Source: GCA-2731375 sp046582635
GTDB lineage: Bacteria; Pseudomonadota; Alphaproteobacteria; GCA-2731375
Assembly (NCBI GenBank): GCA_046582635.1
Contig: JAYGEA010000184.1
Coordinates: 1-44,830, forward strand
Direction of reading: 5' to 3'
Length of the DNA stretch: 44,830 bases
The first letter of the stretch is position 1. Every line of letters begins with the position of its first letter. Both the position numbers and the translations under genes were made by a program. The notes under the pieces were generated by a model. That model made no database searches, was not told the origin of the DNA, and was given only the letters and a program-made list of their open reading frames with translations. This document shows, in pieces, positions 25,921-33,797 of the stretch.

Positions 25921-26538
25921 ATGGATCGATGGGCTGGCAAACTCCACTTATATGCGGGCCTGGGCGTGTTGGGCGTTGCCATCGCCGGCAGCCTGGGTGG
26001 TTGCACATCCGCCTTGATTGGCGCCACCGCCACCGCCGGGGTCGCGTTGGCCCAGGAACGCTCGGTCGGTCAGGCGATGGACGACACCACGATCCTGGCC
26101 ACTATCAATCACTATCTGCTGAAGAAATCCGATTCCCTGTTCTTGAAGGTGGACGTGGAGGTGGTGGAGGGCCGGGTGCTGTTGACCGGCAACGTCGACA
26201 ACCCCGAAGACCGTATCGCCGTGGCACGCATTTCCTGGCAGGCCAGGGGCGTGCGTGAAGTCTTAAATGAACTGGAAATCAACGATCAGAGCGGCCTGCG
26301 CGATTATGCCAAGGATGTCTGGATCACCACCCTGTTGAAGGTCAAGCTGTTGGGCGATGGCCAGATCTCGGCCATCAACTATTCCGTCGATACGTTGAAC
26401 GGCGTGGTCTATCTGTTTGGCATCGCGCAATCGCAAAAGGAGCTTGACCGCGCCACGGGGCATGCCCGAAATATCAAGGGGGTGGTCAAGGTGGTCAGCC
26501 ACGTGATCCTGAAAGACGATCCCAAGCGGGCCTCCTAG
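25921..26538 (+). CDS. BON-domain lipoprotein (OsmY/DolP-like)
   Basis: Lipoprotein of 205 residues with signal peptide and lipobox LGGC (GVAIAGSLGGCTS). Two BON domains follow, the first around DTTILATINHYLLKKSDSLFLKVDVEVVEGRVLLTG and the second around WITTLLKVKLLGDGQISAINYSVDTLNGVVYLFG. BON domains bind membrane phospholipids, and dual-BON lipoproteins (DolP) protect the outer membrane. I choose the ATG at 25921 because AAGGG stands eight bases upstream; ATGs at 25870 and 25903 are alternatives. The TAG stop codon is built by the first base of the palindromic element at 26538. Family assignment strong. Confidence 0.88.
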   Translation: MDRWAGKLHLYAGLGVLGVAIAGSLGGCTSALIGATATAGVALAQERSVGQAMDDTTILATINHYLLKKSDSLFLKVDVEVVEGRVLLTGNVDNPEDRIAVARISWQARGVREVLNELEINDQSGLRDYAKDVWITTLLKVKLLGDGQISAINYSVDTLNGVVYLFGIAQSQKELDRATGHARNIKGVVKVVSHVILKDDPKRAS

Positions 26539-26662
26539 AGCATTTTCAATGCAGTCTGAACCGCCCGCTCCCCCGGCCCAACCACCCACCAGGTTACCAT
26601 GAATGGATGGTTGGGACGGGGGAGCGGGTGGCCCGGTGATTCAACGAAAGTTGAAAACGCTC
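26538..26662. mobile_element. Palindromic TA-flanked element, 125 bp
   Basis: Short element with ends GAGCATTTTCAA and TTGAAAACGCTC (one mismatch over 12 bp), flanked by TA at 26536-26537 and 26663-26664. Inside, 26564-26587 and 26605-26628 are inverted over 24 bp with two mismatches (CCCGCTCCCCCG against CGGGGGAGCGGG), giving a very stable hairpin if transcribed; TCAACGAAAGTTGA is a smaller one. The tips match those of the 7187-7445 element (GAGC-TTTTC), so both belong to one family. The left tip completes the TAG stop codon of the BON gene. It may also work as a terminator for the rsmI-yraN-BON run. Confidence 0.75.
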
Positions 26663-26723
26663 TAAAACCGCAAAAATAGCCGCCTAAAATAGTTGCCGCA
26701 GGAATAGTGAACGAGGAATTCCC

Positions 26724-27662
26724 ATGAGCCTATCTGTTGCCATACAGATGGACGATATCGAACCTATCGATATCGACGCCGACAGCACCTTCGCCATGGC
26801 CGAGGAGGCCCAAGCCCGGGGCCATTCGCTGTTTCATTATCTGGTCAAGGATCTGAGCCTGAAAACCGGCCGCGTCATGGCCTGGGGCCGCACCTTGGAG
26901 GTCCGCCGCGAGGTCGGCAATCACGCCACCCTGGGCGAGATGGAGGAAATTGATCTGGCGGCGGTCGATGTGGTGCTGATGCGCCAGGATCCGCCCTTCG
27001 ACATGGCCTATATCACCGCCACCCATATTCTGGAACATATTCATCCCAAGACCCTGGTGGTGAACGACCCGGCCGCGGTGCGCAACGCGCCAGAAAAACT
27101 GTTCGTCACCCATTTCCCCGATTTGATGCCGCCCACCCTGATCACCGCCAATGCCGGCGAGATCCAGGCCTTTCGGGCCGAGCACAAGGACATCATCGTC
27201 AAGCCGCTGTTCGGCAACGGCGGGGCGGGTGTCTTTCATATCAAGCCCGACGACGAGAACCTCTCCTCCCTGATCGAAATGTTTACCCTAGCCTCCCGCG
27301 AACCGATCATCGCCCAGGGCTATTTGCCGGCCGTGCGCCAGGGCGACAAACGGATCATTCTGGTGGATGGCGTGGCGGTGGGCGCCATCAACCGGGTGCC
27401 GGCGGAAGGTGAGGCGCGTTCGAACATGCACGTGGGCGGCACGCCCCTGAAAAGCGTCCTGACCAAACGGGACCAGGAAATCTGCGACGCCATCGGCGCC
27501 ACCTTGCGGGAGCAGGGCCTGATTTTTGTCGGCATCGACGTGATCGGCGATTACATGACCGAGATCAACGTCACCTCCCCCACGGGCATCCAGGAATGCG
27601 GCCGCTTCGATGGCACAAACCTGGCCGCCAGCATCTGGGACGCGATCGAGCGGCGGCGATAG
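26724..27662 (+). CDS. gshB: Glutathione synthetase
   Basis: ATP-grasp ligase of 312 residues that joins gamma-glutamylcysteine and glycine in glutathione synthesis. Hallmarks: MDDIEPIDIDADSTFAMAEEA at the start, VLMRQDPPFDMAYI near 90, VNDPAAVRNAPEKLF near 114, IVKPLFGNGGAGVF near 158 and EINVTSPTGIQE near the end. Length and motifs are typical. AGGA lies before the ATG. In this bacterial group gshB usually stands in the rsmI-yraN-BON block as here; the palindromic element separates it from them. Certain. Confidence 0.97.
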   Translation: MSLSVAIQMDDIEPIDIDADSTFAMAEEAQARGHSLFHYLVKDLSLKTGRVMAWGRTLEVRREVGNHATLGEMEEIDLAAVDVVLMRQDPPFDMAYITATHILEHIHPKTLVVNDPAAVRNAPEKLFVTHFPDLMPPTLITANAGEIQAFRAEHKDIIVKPLFGNGGAGVFHIKPDDENLSSLIEMFTLASREPIIAQGYLPAVRQGDKRIILVDGVAVGAINRVPAEGEARSNMHVGGTPLKSVLTKRDQEICDAIGATLREQGLIFVGIDVIGDYMTEINVTSPTGIQECGRFDGTNLAASIWDAIERRR

Positions 27663-27692
27663 GTTCTTTCGGGAAATACGGAACGAATCTAA

Positions 27693-28103
27693 TTAATTGA
27701 TCAACCCGCCCTCGCCGTCATTGCCGGGATCGTTGGGCGGCGCGTCCGCCGTGGGGCCGGCCTGGTGGTGCACCAGGCGCCAGCGGCGGCCTTCGTGGAC
27801 AAAGATATTGGTGGCGATCAGATAGTTGCCGTCGATCTCTTCGTAGCAAATCACATAGGCCATTTCGCCCTGCATATGGGCGCGCGGCGCATGGCAAATG
27901 ATGGCCGGGGAACCGGGGTTGGTCAGGATGGCCTGCCAGCTTTGCAGCACCTCATCGCGATCTTCCAGCAGGCCCCAGCCGGGGTGGATGCAGCTGACCG
28001 GGGCCGTTTCCGCCCAGACCTCGGCCATGGCCGAGGTGTCCCGGTCGGCGAAGGCCCGATAGAAGGCCTCGTTGGCGAAAAGTATGGCATCCAGTTCCGA
28101 CAT
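27693..28103 (-). CDS. NTF2-like / SnoaL-like domain protein
   Basis: Protein of 136 residues with the SnoaL-3 / DUF4440 NTF2-like fold: helices with NEAFYRAFADRDTSAMAEVWAE near 10-32, then PVSCIHPGWGLLEDRDEVLQSWQAIL and a final strand NIFVHEGRRWRLVHHQAGP. The His-Pro-Gly-Trp and the end HHQA are characteristic of this subfamily, often of unknown job. The start is ATG at 28103 (a GTG at 28121 is possible); no clear ribosome binding site. It is divergent from the enoyl-CoA hydratase gene. Family reliable, function open. Confidence 0.85.
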   Translation of the reverse strand: MSELDAILFANEAFYRAFADRDTSAMAEVWAETAPVSCIHPGWGLLEDRDEVLQSWQAILTNPGSPAIICHAPRAHMQGEMAYVICYEEIDGNYLIATNIFVHEGRRWRLVHHQAGPTADAPPNDPGNDGEGGLIN

Positions 28104-28187
28104 GATGGCGCAGGTTAACACAGTCAGGACGGTTAGCTAATCTTTGGTGTAGACTGACCTCGGATCGTGCCAACAAAGGACAAGACC

Positions 28188-29027
28188 ATGGCCTATAGCG
28201 AAATTCTTTATGATGTCTCCGACAAGATTGCCACCATCACCCTGAATCGCCCCGACAAGCTGAACGCCTGGACCGGGACCATGGAACAAGAAGTCCGCGC
28301 CGCCCTGATCGAAGCCTCCGGCGACGATGGGGTGGGCGCGATTATCCTGACCGGCGCGGGCCGGGGGTTTTGTTCGGGCGCCGATATGAATAATCTGAAC
28401 AGCATCCAAGAGGGTGCTGCCAGCGGCGGTCAAACTTCGGACAGTGTCAGGGCGGTGGACAACGCCATTCCGGACGGTCTGTCCCTGGCCAACGATTACA
28501 GCCTGCGCTACACCTATTTCCCCACCGTGCCGAAACCGATTATCGCCGCCATCAACGGCCCGGCGGCGGGCCTGGGCCTGATCATGGCGCTGTATTGCGA
28601 TGTGCGCTTCGCGTCCGATGCGGCGGTGTTCTCCACCGCCTTTGCCCGCCGGGGCCTGATCGCTGAACATGGCATCTCCTGGATGCTGCCCACCCTGATC
28701 GGCCCGGCCAACGCCCTGGACATTACCCTCTCGGGCCGTAAATTCACCGCCGCGGAAGCCAAGGAAATGGGCCTGGTCAGCAAGGTCTATCCGATGGAAA
28801 GCTTCATGGACGAGGTTCGCGCCTATGCCGTCGAAATGGCCACCTTGGCCTCGCCCCGGTCAATTCGGGTGATGAAACGGCAGATCTATCAGGCCATGCT
28901 GAATTCACTGGAGCATTCGGTGCTGCTGGCCAACAGTGAAATGCCGGCCAGCTTTGAATCGGAGGATTTCAAGGAAGGCGTGGCCCATTTCGTGGAACGC
29001 CGGGCGCCGAATTTTACCGGCCGGTAA
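28188..29027 (+). CDS. Enoyl-CoA hydratase/isomerase family protein
   Basis: Crotonase-fold enzyme of 279 residues acting on acyl-CoA. Oxyanion-hole motifs GRGFCSGADM near 60-70 and INGPAAGLGLIMALYCDVRFAS near 117-138; a catalytic-type Glu stands in ARRGLIAEHGISWMLP near 153, while the other position is part of the glycine-rich stretch, so it may be a hydratase, isomerase or another crotonase member. An AAAGGA site precedes the ATG. A class III CoA-transferase gene follows after 107 bp and could supply the CoA ester. Family sure, reaction not fixed. Confidence 0.92.
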   Translation: MAYSEILYDVSDKIATITLNRPDKLNAWTGTMEQEVRAALIEASGDDGVGAIILTGAGRGFCSGADMNNLNSIQEGAASGGQTSDSVRAVDNAIPDGLSLANDYSLRYTYFPTVPKPIIAAINGPAAGLGLIMALYCDVRFASDAAVFSTAFARRGLIAEHGISWMLPTLIGPANALDITLSGRKFTAAEAKEMGLVSKVYPMESFMDEVRAYAVEMATLASPRSIRVMKRQIYQAMLNSLEHSVLLANSEMPASFESEDFKEGVAHFVERRAPNFTGR

Positions 29028-29134
29028 GGCCGCCGGAACAAAGCGACACGACAAATCACCTCGACGACGTCATCGCCCGGCGCGCGGCGTCGTCAAGATT
29101 GAACAAGAGCAAAAAAATTTAGGAGCGAAGCACC

Positions 29135-30364
29135 ATGGACGAGATAAGCGGCGGCGCGGGCTGTCTGCAGGGCGTGCGTATTCTGGACCTGACCCAGTTC
29201 GAGGCGGGCCCCTCGTGTACCGAGGCGTTGGCCTGGCTGGGGGCGGAAGTCGTGAAGGTGGAAAACCCCAAGGGCGGCGATCCGGGTCGTGGGTCCTTTG
29301 CCGAGCCAAAGGGAAAGGATTCCTGGTATTTCCTATTGTTCAATGCCTCGAAAAAATCCATCACCGTGAACTTGAAAGATCCGGCGGGCGTCGCATTGGT
29401 CAAGGATCTCGCCCGCAAGGCAGACGTGATGGTGGAGAACTTTGCCCCCGGCGCCATTGAACGCCTGGGCCTGGGCTATGACGTGATGCGGGAGGTCAAC
29501 CCCTCCCTGATCTACGCCCAGGTCAAGGGCTTTGGCGAAGGCAGCCCGTTCGAAAACAACCTGGCCTTTGACATGATCGCCCAGGCCTGCGGCGGCATCA
29601 TGTCCATCACCGGCGAGCCGGACCAGCCGCCCGTGAAGCCGGGCACCACCTTGGGCGATACCGGCACGGGCATGCTGTTGGCCATTTCCATCCTGGGCGC
29701 ACTGTACCGGCGCAAGGACAGTGGCAAGGGCGAACGCCTGCAACTGGCCATGCAGGATGCCATGCTGCATTACATCCGCGTCGCCTTCGCCTCTCAGGCG
29801 GCGTTCAACAAGCCGGCGCCGCGGGCGGGCGCGAAATTAATATCGGGGGCCAATCCACCCTGCGGCATTTTCCCCTGCAAGCCGGGCGGCCCCAACGACT
29901 ATGTCTATATCTACACCTCGCGGGCCAACCCCCTGCACTGGCAGCGGTTGTTGGAATTGATCGGCCGGGAAGATCTGATCGGCAACCCTGATTATGCCAC
30001 CGGCGCCATCCGCGCCGAGCGGGAGGACGAGATCGACGAAATGGTCGCCAAGTGGACCTGGCAGCACGACAAACACGAGGCCATGGCCCTGGTGGGCGCG
30101 GCCGGCATACCCGCCGGCGCGGTGCTGGATACGGACGAACTACAGAACGACCCGGACTTTGAACGCCGGGGCATCATGCAGACCATGGCCCACCCCACCA
30201 ACGGTGATTTCAAAATTCCCGCCTGGCCCGTGCGCCACGACGGCGCCCCGCCCCCCATCGCACCCGCCCCCCTGCTGGGCGAACATGCCGAGGACGTGCT
30301 GGGTGGTTGGCTGGGCATGGATGGCGCGGCGGTCGATAAGCTGCGCGATGACGGGGTAATTTAG
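29135..30364 (+). CDS. CaiB/BaiF (class III) CoA-transferase
   Basis: CoA-transferase of 409 residues with the class III fold: GVRILDLTQFEAGPSCTEALAWLGAEVVKVE at 13-43, LNLKDP-type VNLKDPAG near 78-85, Asp146 in LAFDMIAQACGG as the likely catalytic acid, and GxxGxxR-like motifs after. Similar enzymes move CoA between a donor ester and carboxylates such as oxalate, carnitine or bile acids. AGGAG precedes the ATG. It follows the enoyl-CoA hydratase gene, so the two probably act on one acid. A REPIN-like repeat lies after its stop codon. Confidence 0.93.
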   Translation: MDEISGGAGCLQGVRILDLTQFEAGPSCTEALAWLGAEVVKVENPKGGDPGRGSFAEPKGKDSWYFLLFNASKKSITVNLKDPAGVALVKDLARKADVMVENFAPGAIERLGLGYDVMREVNPSLIYAQVKGFGEGSPFENNLAFDMIAQACGGIMSITGEPDQPPVKPGTTLGDTGTGMLLAISILGALYRRKDSGKGERLQLAMQDAMLHYIRVAFASQAAFNKPAPRAGAKLISGANPPCGIFPCKPGGPNDYVYIYTSRANPLHWQRLLELIGREDLIGNPDYATGAIRAEREDEIDEMVAKWTWQHDKHEAMALVGAAGIPAGAVLDTDELQNDPDFERRGIMQTMAHPTNGDFKIPAWPVRHDGAPPPIAPAPLLGEHAEDVLGGWLGMDGAAVDKLRDDGVI

Positions 30365-30428
30365 CTGCCGGGAAGCCGCTCCAGAAAGTAGATGGGCGGG
30401 CACTATTTCGGTTGATAGTTGGTGGCCC

Positions 30429-30524
30429 TGGATGCCCGGATCAAGTCCGGGCATGACATTATTGGCTGTTTTTAGCCGAAAAACCCATCCCTACCGTCAT
30501 TGTCGGGCTTGACCCGGCAATCCA
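30429..30524. repeat. REPIN-like repeat, copy 1
   Basis: Two palindromic REP-like units in opposite orientation: 30429-30457 (TGGATGCCCGG..ATGAC) and 30496-30524 (GTCATTGTCGGG..ATCCA). Each is itself a hairpin around TCAAGTCCGGGC or TTGACCC. The outer pentamers TGGAT and ATGAC repeat inverted between the units. The 38-bp spacer has its own small stem (GGCTGTTTTTAGCC). This fits a REPIN moved by a RAYT-type transposase encoded elsewhere. It lies in the intergenic gap after the CoA-transferase gene. Confidence 0.8.
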
Positions 30525-30557
30525 GTGCGGCGTGGCACGGTGGGTATCGAATATAGC

Positions 30558-31667
30558 CTAACTACCGAGGCACCAATCCAATATGGGCCGGTTTTCGTCG
30601 CTGGGATAGGTGTGCGAAAGGTCATCGACCTCGCGATAATGCAGCTTTGCCCCGGCGGCGGCGAGCGCCTGTTGGGCATCGCGGGCAATCTGGACGGGGA
30701 ACATCCAATCCAGGGCGCCGTGGGTGACATAGACGGGCAGGCCCTTGATCCGGGCAGGGTCCATCATCTCCAGTAACAGGGGATGGAAGGAGGCCGAAAT
30801 AGGCGCCAGATGGGTGAAGGGAGACCCTTCGCCCAGGCCCGAGACATAGGTGAAGGTGCCGCCATCGCTCATACCGGTCAGCAACATGTGATCGGCATCG
30901 ATGTTCCATTGCTCTTGGGCAAAGCGCACCAGCCCGGCCAGATTGGCGCTGTCGGCTTCCGGTTCCATCAACGACCAGGTGCCCTCCCGCGCGGTCGGCG
31001 TGATCAAAATGGCGCCCCGGCTGCGCGCCTCCCGCAGCCAAGTCCAGAGGAAATCCCGGCCATGGCCGCTGCCCCCATGCAACCCCATGATCAGGGGATA
31101 GGCCACGCCGGGGTCATAATATTCCGGCACATACATGGAAAAGTCGCCCCTCTCGCGCTTTTCATTGTTGGCATGCATGATGCCCACGTTGTCCCGGCCA
31201 CCATCCGCATTGGCCAGCTTTTCCACCAGCGCCTCGTTCGCGCGGCCGGCATCATCGAGGAAAAAGCGGTTGATGGGCGGCAGCATCCTGGCCGCCGGGT
31301 AAAGGGCGGCAAAGGCCTTGGCGTTCTGGCGAATGCCGCGATAGGCCTGCGAGGTGCCATCGGCCGCTTGTTCCGCTTCCCGCAGGTTATCGAAACCGAG
31401 GCACACCGCCTCGGCCGCAACCACCATCTGCTCGGCGAATGGGGCCAAATGTTCGGGCCAGATTTGCGCCCGGAACGGTTCGAGGCCCTGGCGCAGCGGT
31501 TCATCAACTTCGGCCACGCTGGCCACTAGTTCGGCCAAGCGCGGCGGATGCAGGCGCCGCGCTATATAGCCAAGAGCCTCCATGCCATTCAACAACGGCC
31601 CCAGCAAATCGGTAATGGCGTTGATCAGAGCCTCGTTATTGGCGGCGGTTTTTGCTTCATCGGTCAT
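30558..31667 (-). CDS. Alpha/beta hydrolase with long helical N-terminus
   Basis: Protein of 369 residues. The C-terminal half is a phospholipase/carboxylesterase-type hydrolase: LIMGLHGGSGHGRDFLW near 192-208, Ser267 in TGMSDGG, Asp320 in THGALDW and His352 in DLSHTYP. The first 175 residues form a separate, mostly helical domain (ALINAITDLLGPLLNGM..., EAEQAADGTSQAYRG) with no known match in my memory; it is not a signal peptide. Start at the ATG 31667. It lies divergent from an amidohydrolase gene and is bracketed, together with it, by the two REPIN-like repeats. Hydrolase function sure, substrate unknown. Confidence 0.86.
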   Translation of the reverse strand: MTDEAKTAANNEALINAITDLLGPLLNGMEALGYIARRLHPPRLAELVASVAEVDEPLRQGLEPFRAQIWPEHLAPFAEQMVVAAEAVCLGFDNLREAEQAADGTSQAYRGIRQNAKAFAALYPAARMLPPINRFFLDDAGRANEALVEKLANADGGRDNVGIMHANNEKRERGDFSMYVPEYYDPGVAYPLIMGLHGGSGHGRDFLWTWLREARSRGAILITPTAREGTWSLMEPEADSANLAGLVRFAQEQWNIDADHMLLTGMSDGGTFTYVSGLGEGSPFTHLAPISASFHPLLLEMMDPARIKGLPVYVTHGALDWMFPVQIARDAQQALAAAGAKLHYREVDDLSHTYPSDENRPILDWCLGS

Positions 31668-31769
31668 GGCTACTCTATCCGGCAAGACATTTTAGCCACC
31701 ATATCACCTTGACCAAACACTCTCACTGGCCAAAATTGACCCATAAACCAAAACCGGAGGAAACGAGAC

Positions 31770-32795
31770 ATGGCGGTACCATCAACAAACCTTGAATGGC
31801 TGGCACGGGGCGCGGAAGAAACCCTGGAGCCGGACCTGGCCATCTGCGACCCGCACCATCATCTGTGGGAGTTCAACCACACACGGGTGGCGCACCGCTA
31901 TCTGCTGGATGAAATTCTGGTCGATATGAATTGCGGCCACAACGTGGTCTCCACCGTGTTTATCGAATGCGGCGCCATGATCGATGTGAACGACCCGTCC
32001 CCCATTCGCATGGTCAACGAAACTAAATTCGTCAACGGCATTGCCGCCATGAGCGCCTCGGGCCTGTACGGCGACGTCCAGATCGCCGCCGGTATCGTCG
32101 GGCATGCGGATCTATGCTTGGGCGATGACGTGGGGGAGGTGTTGGAGGCCCATGTGGTGGCGGGGGGCGGCCGGTTTCGCGGTATTCGCCATTCCTGCAC
32201 CTGGGATGCCGCGCCCGACGTGCCCGACGCCCGTTGCGCCCCGGTCCGCCATCTGTATCGGCAGGACAATTTCCGCCAGGGCTTCGCCCATTTGGCGCGC
32301 CACGATATGAGCTTTGAAGGCTGGTGCTATCACACCCAGATCAGCGAATTGACGGAACTGGCCCAGGCCTTCCCCGACACCACCATTATCCTGGATCATT
32401 TCGGCGGCCCGGTGGGTATTGGACCCTATGCCGGCAAACGGGACGAATATTTTGCCCAATGGCAGGCCGATATCACCGACCTGGCCAAATGCCAAAATGT
32501 GGTCGCCAAACTGGGTGGCATCAACATGGAATTGAACGGATACGGCTGGCACGAGAAGGACCGCCCCCCCAGCTCGGAAGAATTGATGCAGGCGACGCGG
32601 CCCTATTATGAACACACGATCGAGCAGTTCGGGGCGGAGCGGTGCATGTTCGAGTCTAATTTTCCCGTGGATATGTGCACCTGCAGCTACAATGTTCTGT
32701 GGAACAGTTTCAAACGCCTGACAGCGGATTATTCGGCCGATGAAAAGGCCAAGTTGCATCACGACACGGCCACGCGGATCTATCGCCTTGGCTAA
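31770..32795 (+). CDS. Amidohydrolase (TIM-barrel, L-fuconolactonase-like)
   Basis: Metal-dependent hydrolase of 341 residues in the amidohydrolase-2 group. The motif DPHHHLWEF (His29-31) at the start, AGIVGHADL, DNFRQGFAHLARHDMSFEGWCY, TIILDHFGGP and RCMFESNFPVDM near the end are typical for lactonase/decarboxylase-like members such as L-fuconolactonase and 2-pyrone-4,6-dicarboxylate hydrolase. AGGAAACGAG stands before the ATG. It is divergent from the helical hydrolase. Cytoplasmic; exact lactone or acid substrate unknown. Confidence 0.9.
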   Translation: MAVPSTNLEWLARGAEETLEPDLAICDPHHHLWEFNHTRVAHRYLLDEILVDMNCGHNVVSTVFIECGAMIDVNDPSPIRMVNETKFVNGIAAMSASGLYGDVQIAAGIVGHADLCLGDDVGEVLEAHVVAGGGRFRGIRHSCTWDAAPDVPDARCAPVRHLYRQDNFRQGFAHLARHDMSFEGWCYHTQISELTELAQAFPDTTIILDHFGGPVGIGPYAGKRDEYFAQWQADITDLAKCQNVVAKLGGINMELNGYGWHEKDRPPSSEELMQATRPYYEHTIEQFGAERCMFESNFPVDMCTCSYNVLWNSFKRLTADYSADEKAKLHHDTATRIYRLG

Positions 32796-32827
32796 AATGC
32801 CTTTGCCTTCCCGGCCGACTTTGCACG

Positions 32828-32914
32828 TGGATGCCCGGATCAAGTCCGGGCATGACCAGGTCGTCACGTCTTGTGTACCAAAATCGTCATTGCCGGGCTT
32901 GACCCGGCAATCCA
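32828..32914. repeat. REPIN-like repeat, copy 2
   Basis: Second copy of the pair seen at 30429-30524: units at 32828-32856 (TGGATGCCCGG..ATGAC) and 32886-32914 (GTCATTGCCGGG..ATCCA), same order and orientation. The first units are identical over 29 bp; the second differ at one position. The spacer (29 bp) is unrelated to that of copy 1, so the hairpins and not the spacer are conserved. It lies between the amidohydrolase and TSUP genes. Confidence 0.82.
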
Positions 32915-32944
32915 TGTCTCCGCAACGGCCGCCGTGGGCTGGAT

Positions 32945-33745
32945 ATGGTCAGGAACGACCGGGGTGTTCCATTGAGCGGGATTAACTGGGCTGAATTGTT
33001 GCCGGCCGATCTGGCCCCCTGGCTGGCCCTGGTGCTGTTGGGGCTTAGCGCGGTGACCTCGTTCATCTCGGCCGCCTTCGGCCTGGGCGGCGGCATGGTA
33101 TTGTTGGCGGTGATGGCCACCATTCTGCCGGCCACCGCATTGGTGCCAGTGCATGGGGTGGTGCAGATCGGCTCCAACCTCTCGCGGGCGGCGGTCATGG
33201 CGCGGCATATCCATCTGCCGGTATTGCTGCCCATGACCATGGGCGGCCTGGCCGGCGCGGTGATCGGCGGCCTGATCGCGGTGCGTCTGCCGGACTGGCT
33301 GTTGTTCCTGGCGGTAGGTTCTTTCGTTCTGTGGTCGGCGTGGAGCAAGGGATCAATTCCGCTGGGCCGGGCCACCCTTGTGCTGGGTGGCGCCATCTCG
33401 GGTTTTTTAACAATGTTCATCGGTGGCACCGGGCCATTCGTGGCGGCGGTGATCAAGAACCTGAAACTGGACCGCATGAAAACCGTCGGCACCCAGGCCG
33501 GCTGCATGGTTTTTCAGCATGGCATGAAGATCGCCGTGTTCGGTGTCCTGGGCTTTGACTACCTGCCCTATGTGCCCCTGATCGGCGGCATGATCGCCAC
33601 CGGTGTTCTGGGCACCCTGGTCGGCAGCAAGGTCCTACATGGCATGGGCGACAGCCGTTTTCGTAATATTCTGACCGCGCTGCTGACCTTTCTGGGCCTG
33701 CGCCTGTTATGGCAGTCGGGATCGATCTTGCTGGGGGGTGGTTGA
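32945..33745 (+). CDS. TSUP (TauE/SafE) family membrane transporter
   Basis: Membrane protein of 266 residues with about eight hydrophobic segments. The TSUP repeats are FISAAFGLGGGMVLLAVMATILPATALVPVHGVVQIGSN near 40-78 and GFLTMFIGGTGPFVAAVIKNL near 156-176. The PVHGVVQ and GSxxSR region are characteristic of the group handling sulfite or organosulfur anions. The start is unclear: ATG at 32945 has no ribosome binding site; a TTG some 30 bases later has GGGGTG upstream. The LLM oxidoreductase gene follows after 52 bp. It is only distantly like the TSUP at 6435. Confidence 0.87.
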   Translation: MVRNDRGVPLSGINWAELLPADLAPWLALVLLGLSAVTSFISAAFGLGGGMVLLAVMATILPATALVPVHGVVQIGSNLSRAAVMARHIHLPVLLPMTMGGLAGAVIGGLIAVRLPDWLLFLAVGSFVLWSAWSKGSIPLGRATLVLGGAISGFLTMFIGGTGPFVAAVIKNLKLDRMKTVGTQAGCMVFQHGMKIAVFGVLGFDYLPYVPLIGGMIATGVLGTLVGSKVLHGMGDSRFRNILTALLTFLGLRLLWQSGSILLGGG

Positions 33746-33797
33746 TCGCGAGGCGATTGACCCTCAGAATGGTGAAAAATCAATTTGGAGATGAGCC

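Noticed and set aside
29028..29134. GACGACG / CGTCGTC stem between the enoyl-CoA hydratase and CoA-transferase genes as terminator
   Set aside because: Long loop, no T-run right after the stem, and the following gene is in the same direction with a good ribosome binding site; too weak to list.
30429..32914. Repeated hairpins as a possible CRISPR array
   Set aside because: Only two copies 2.4 kb apart, each a pair of palindromes, with no regular spacers and no cas genes.
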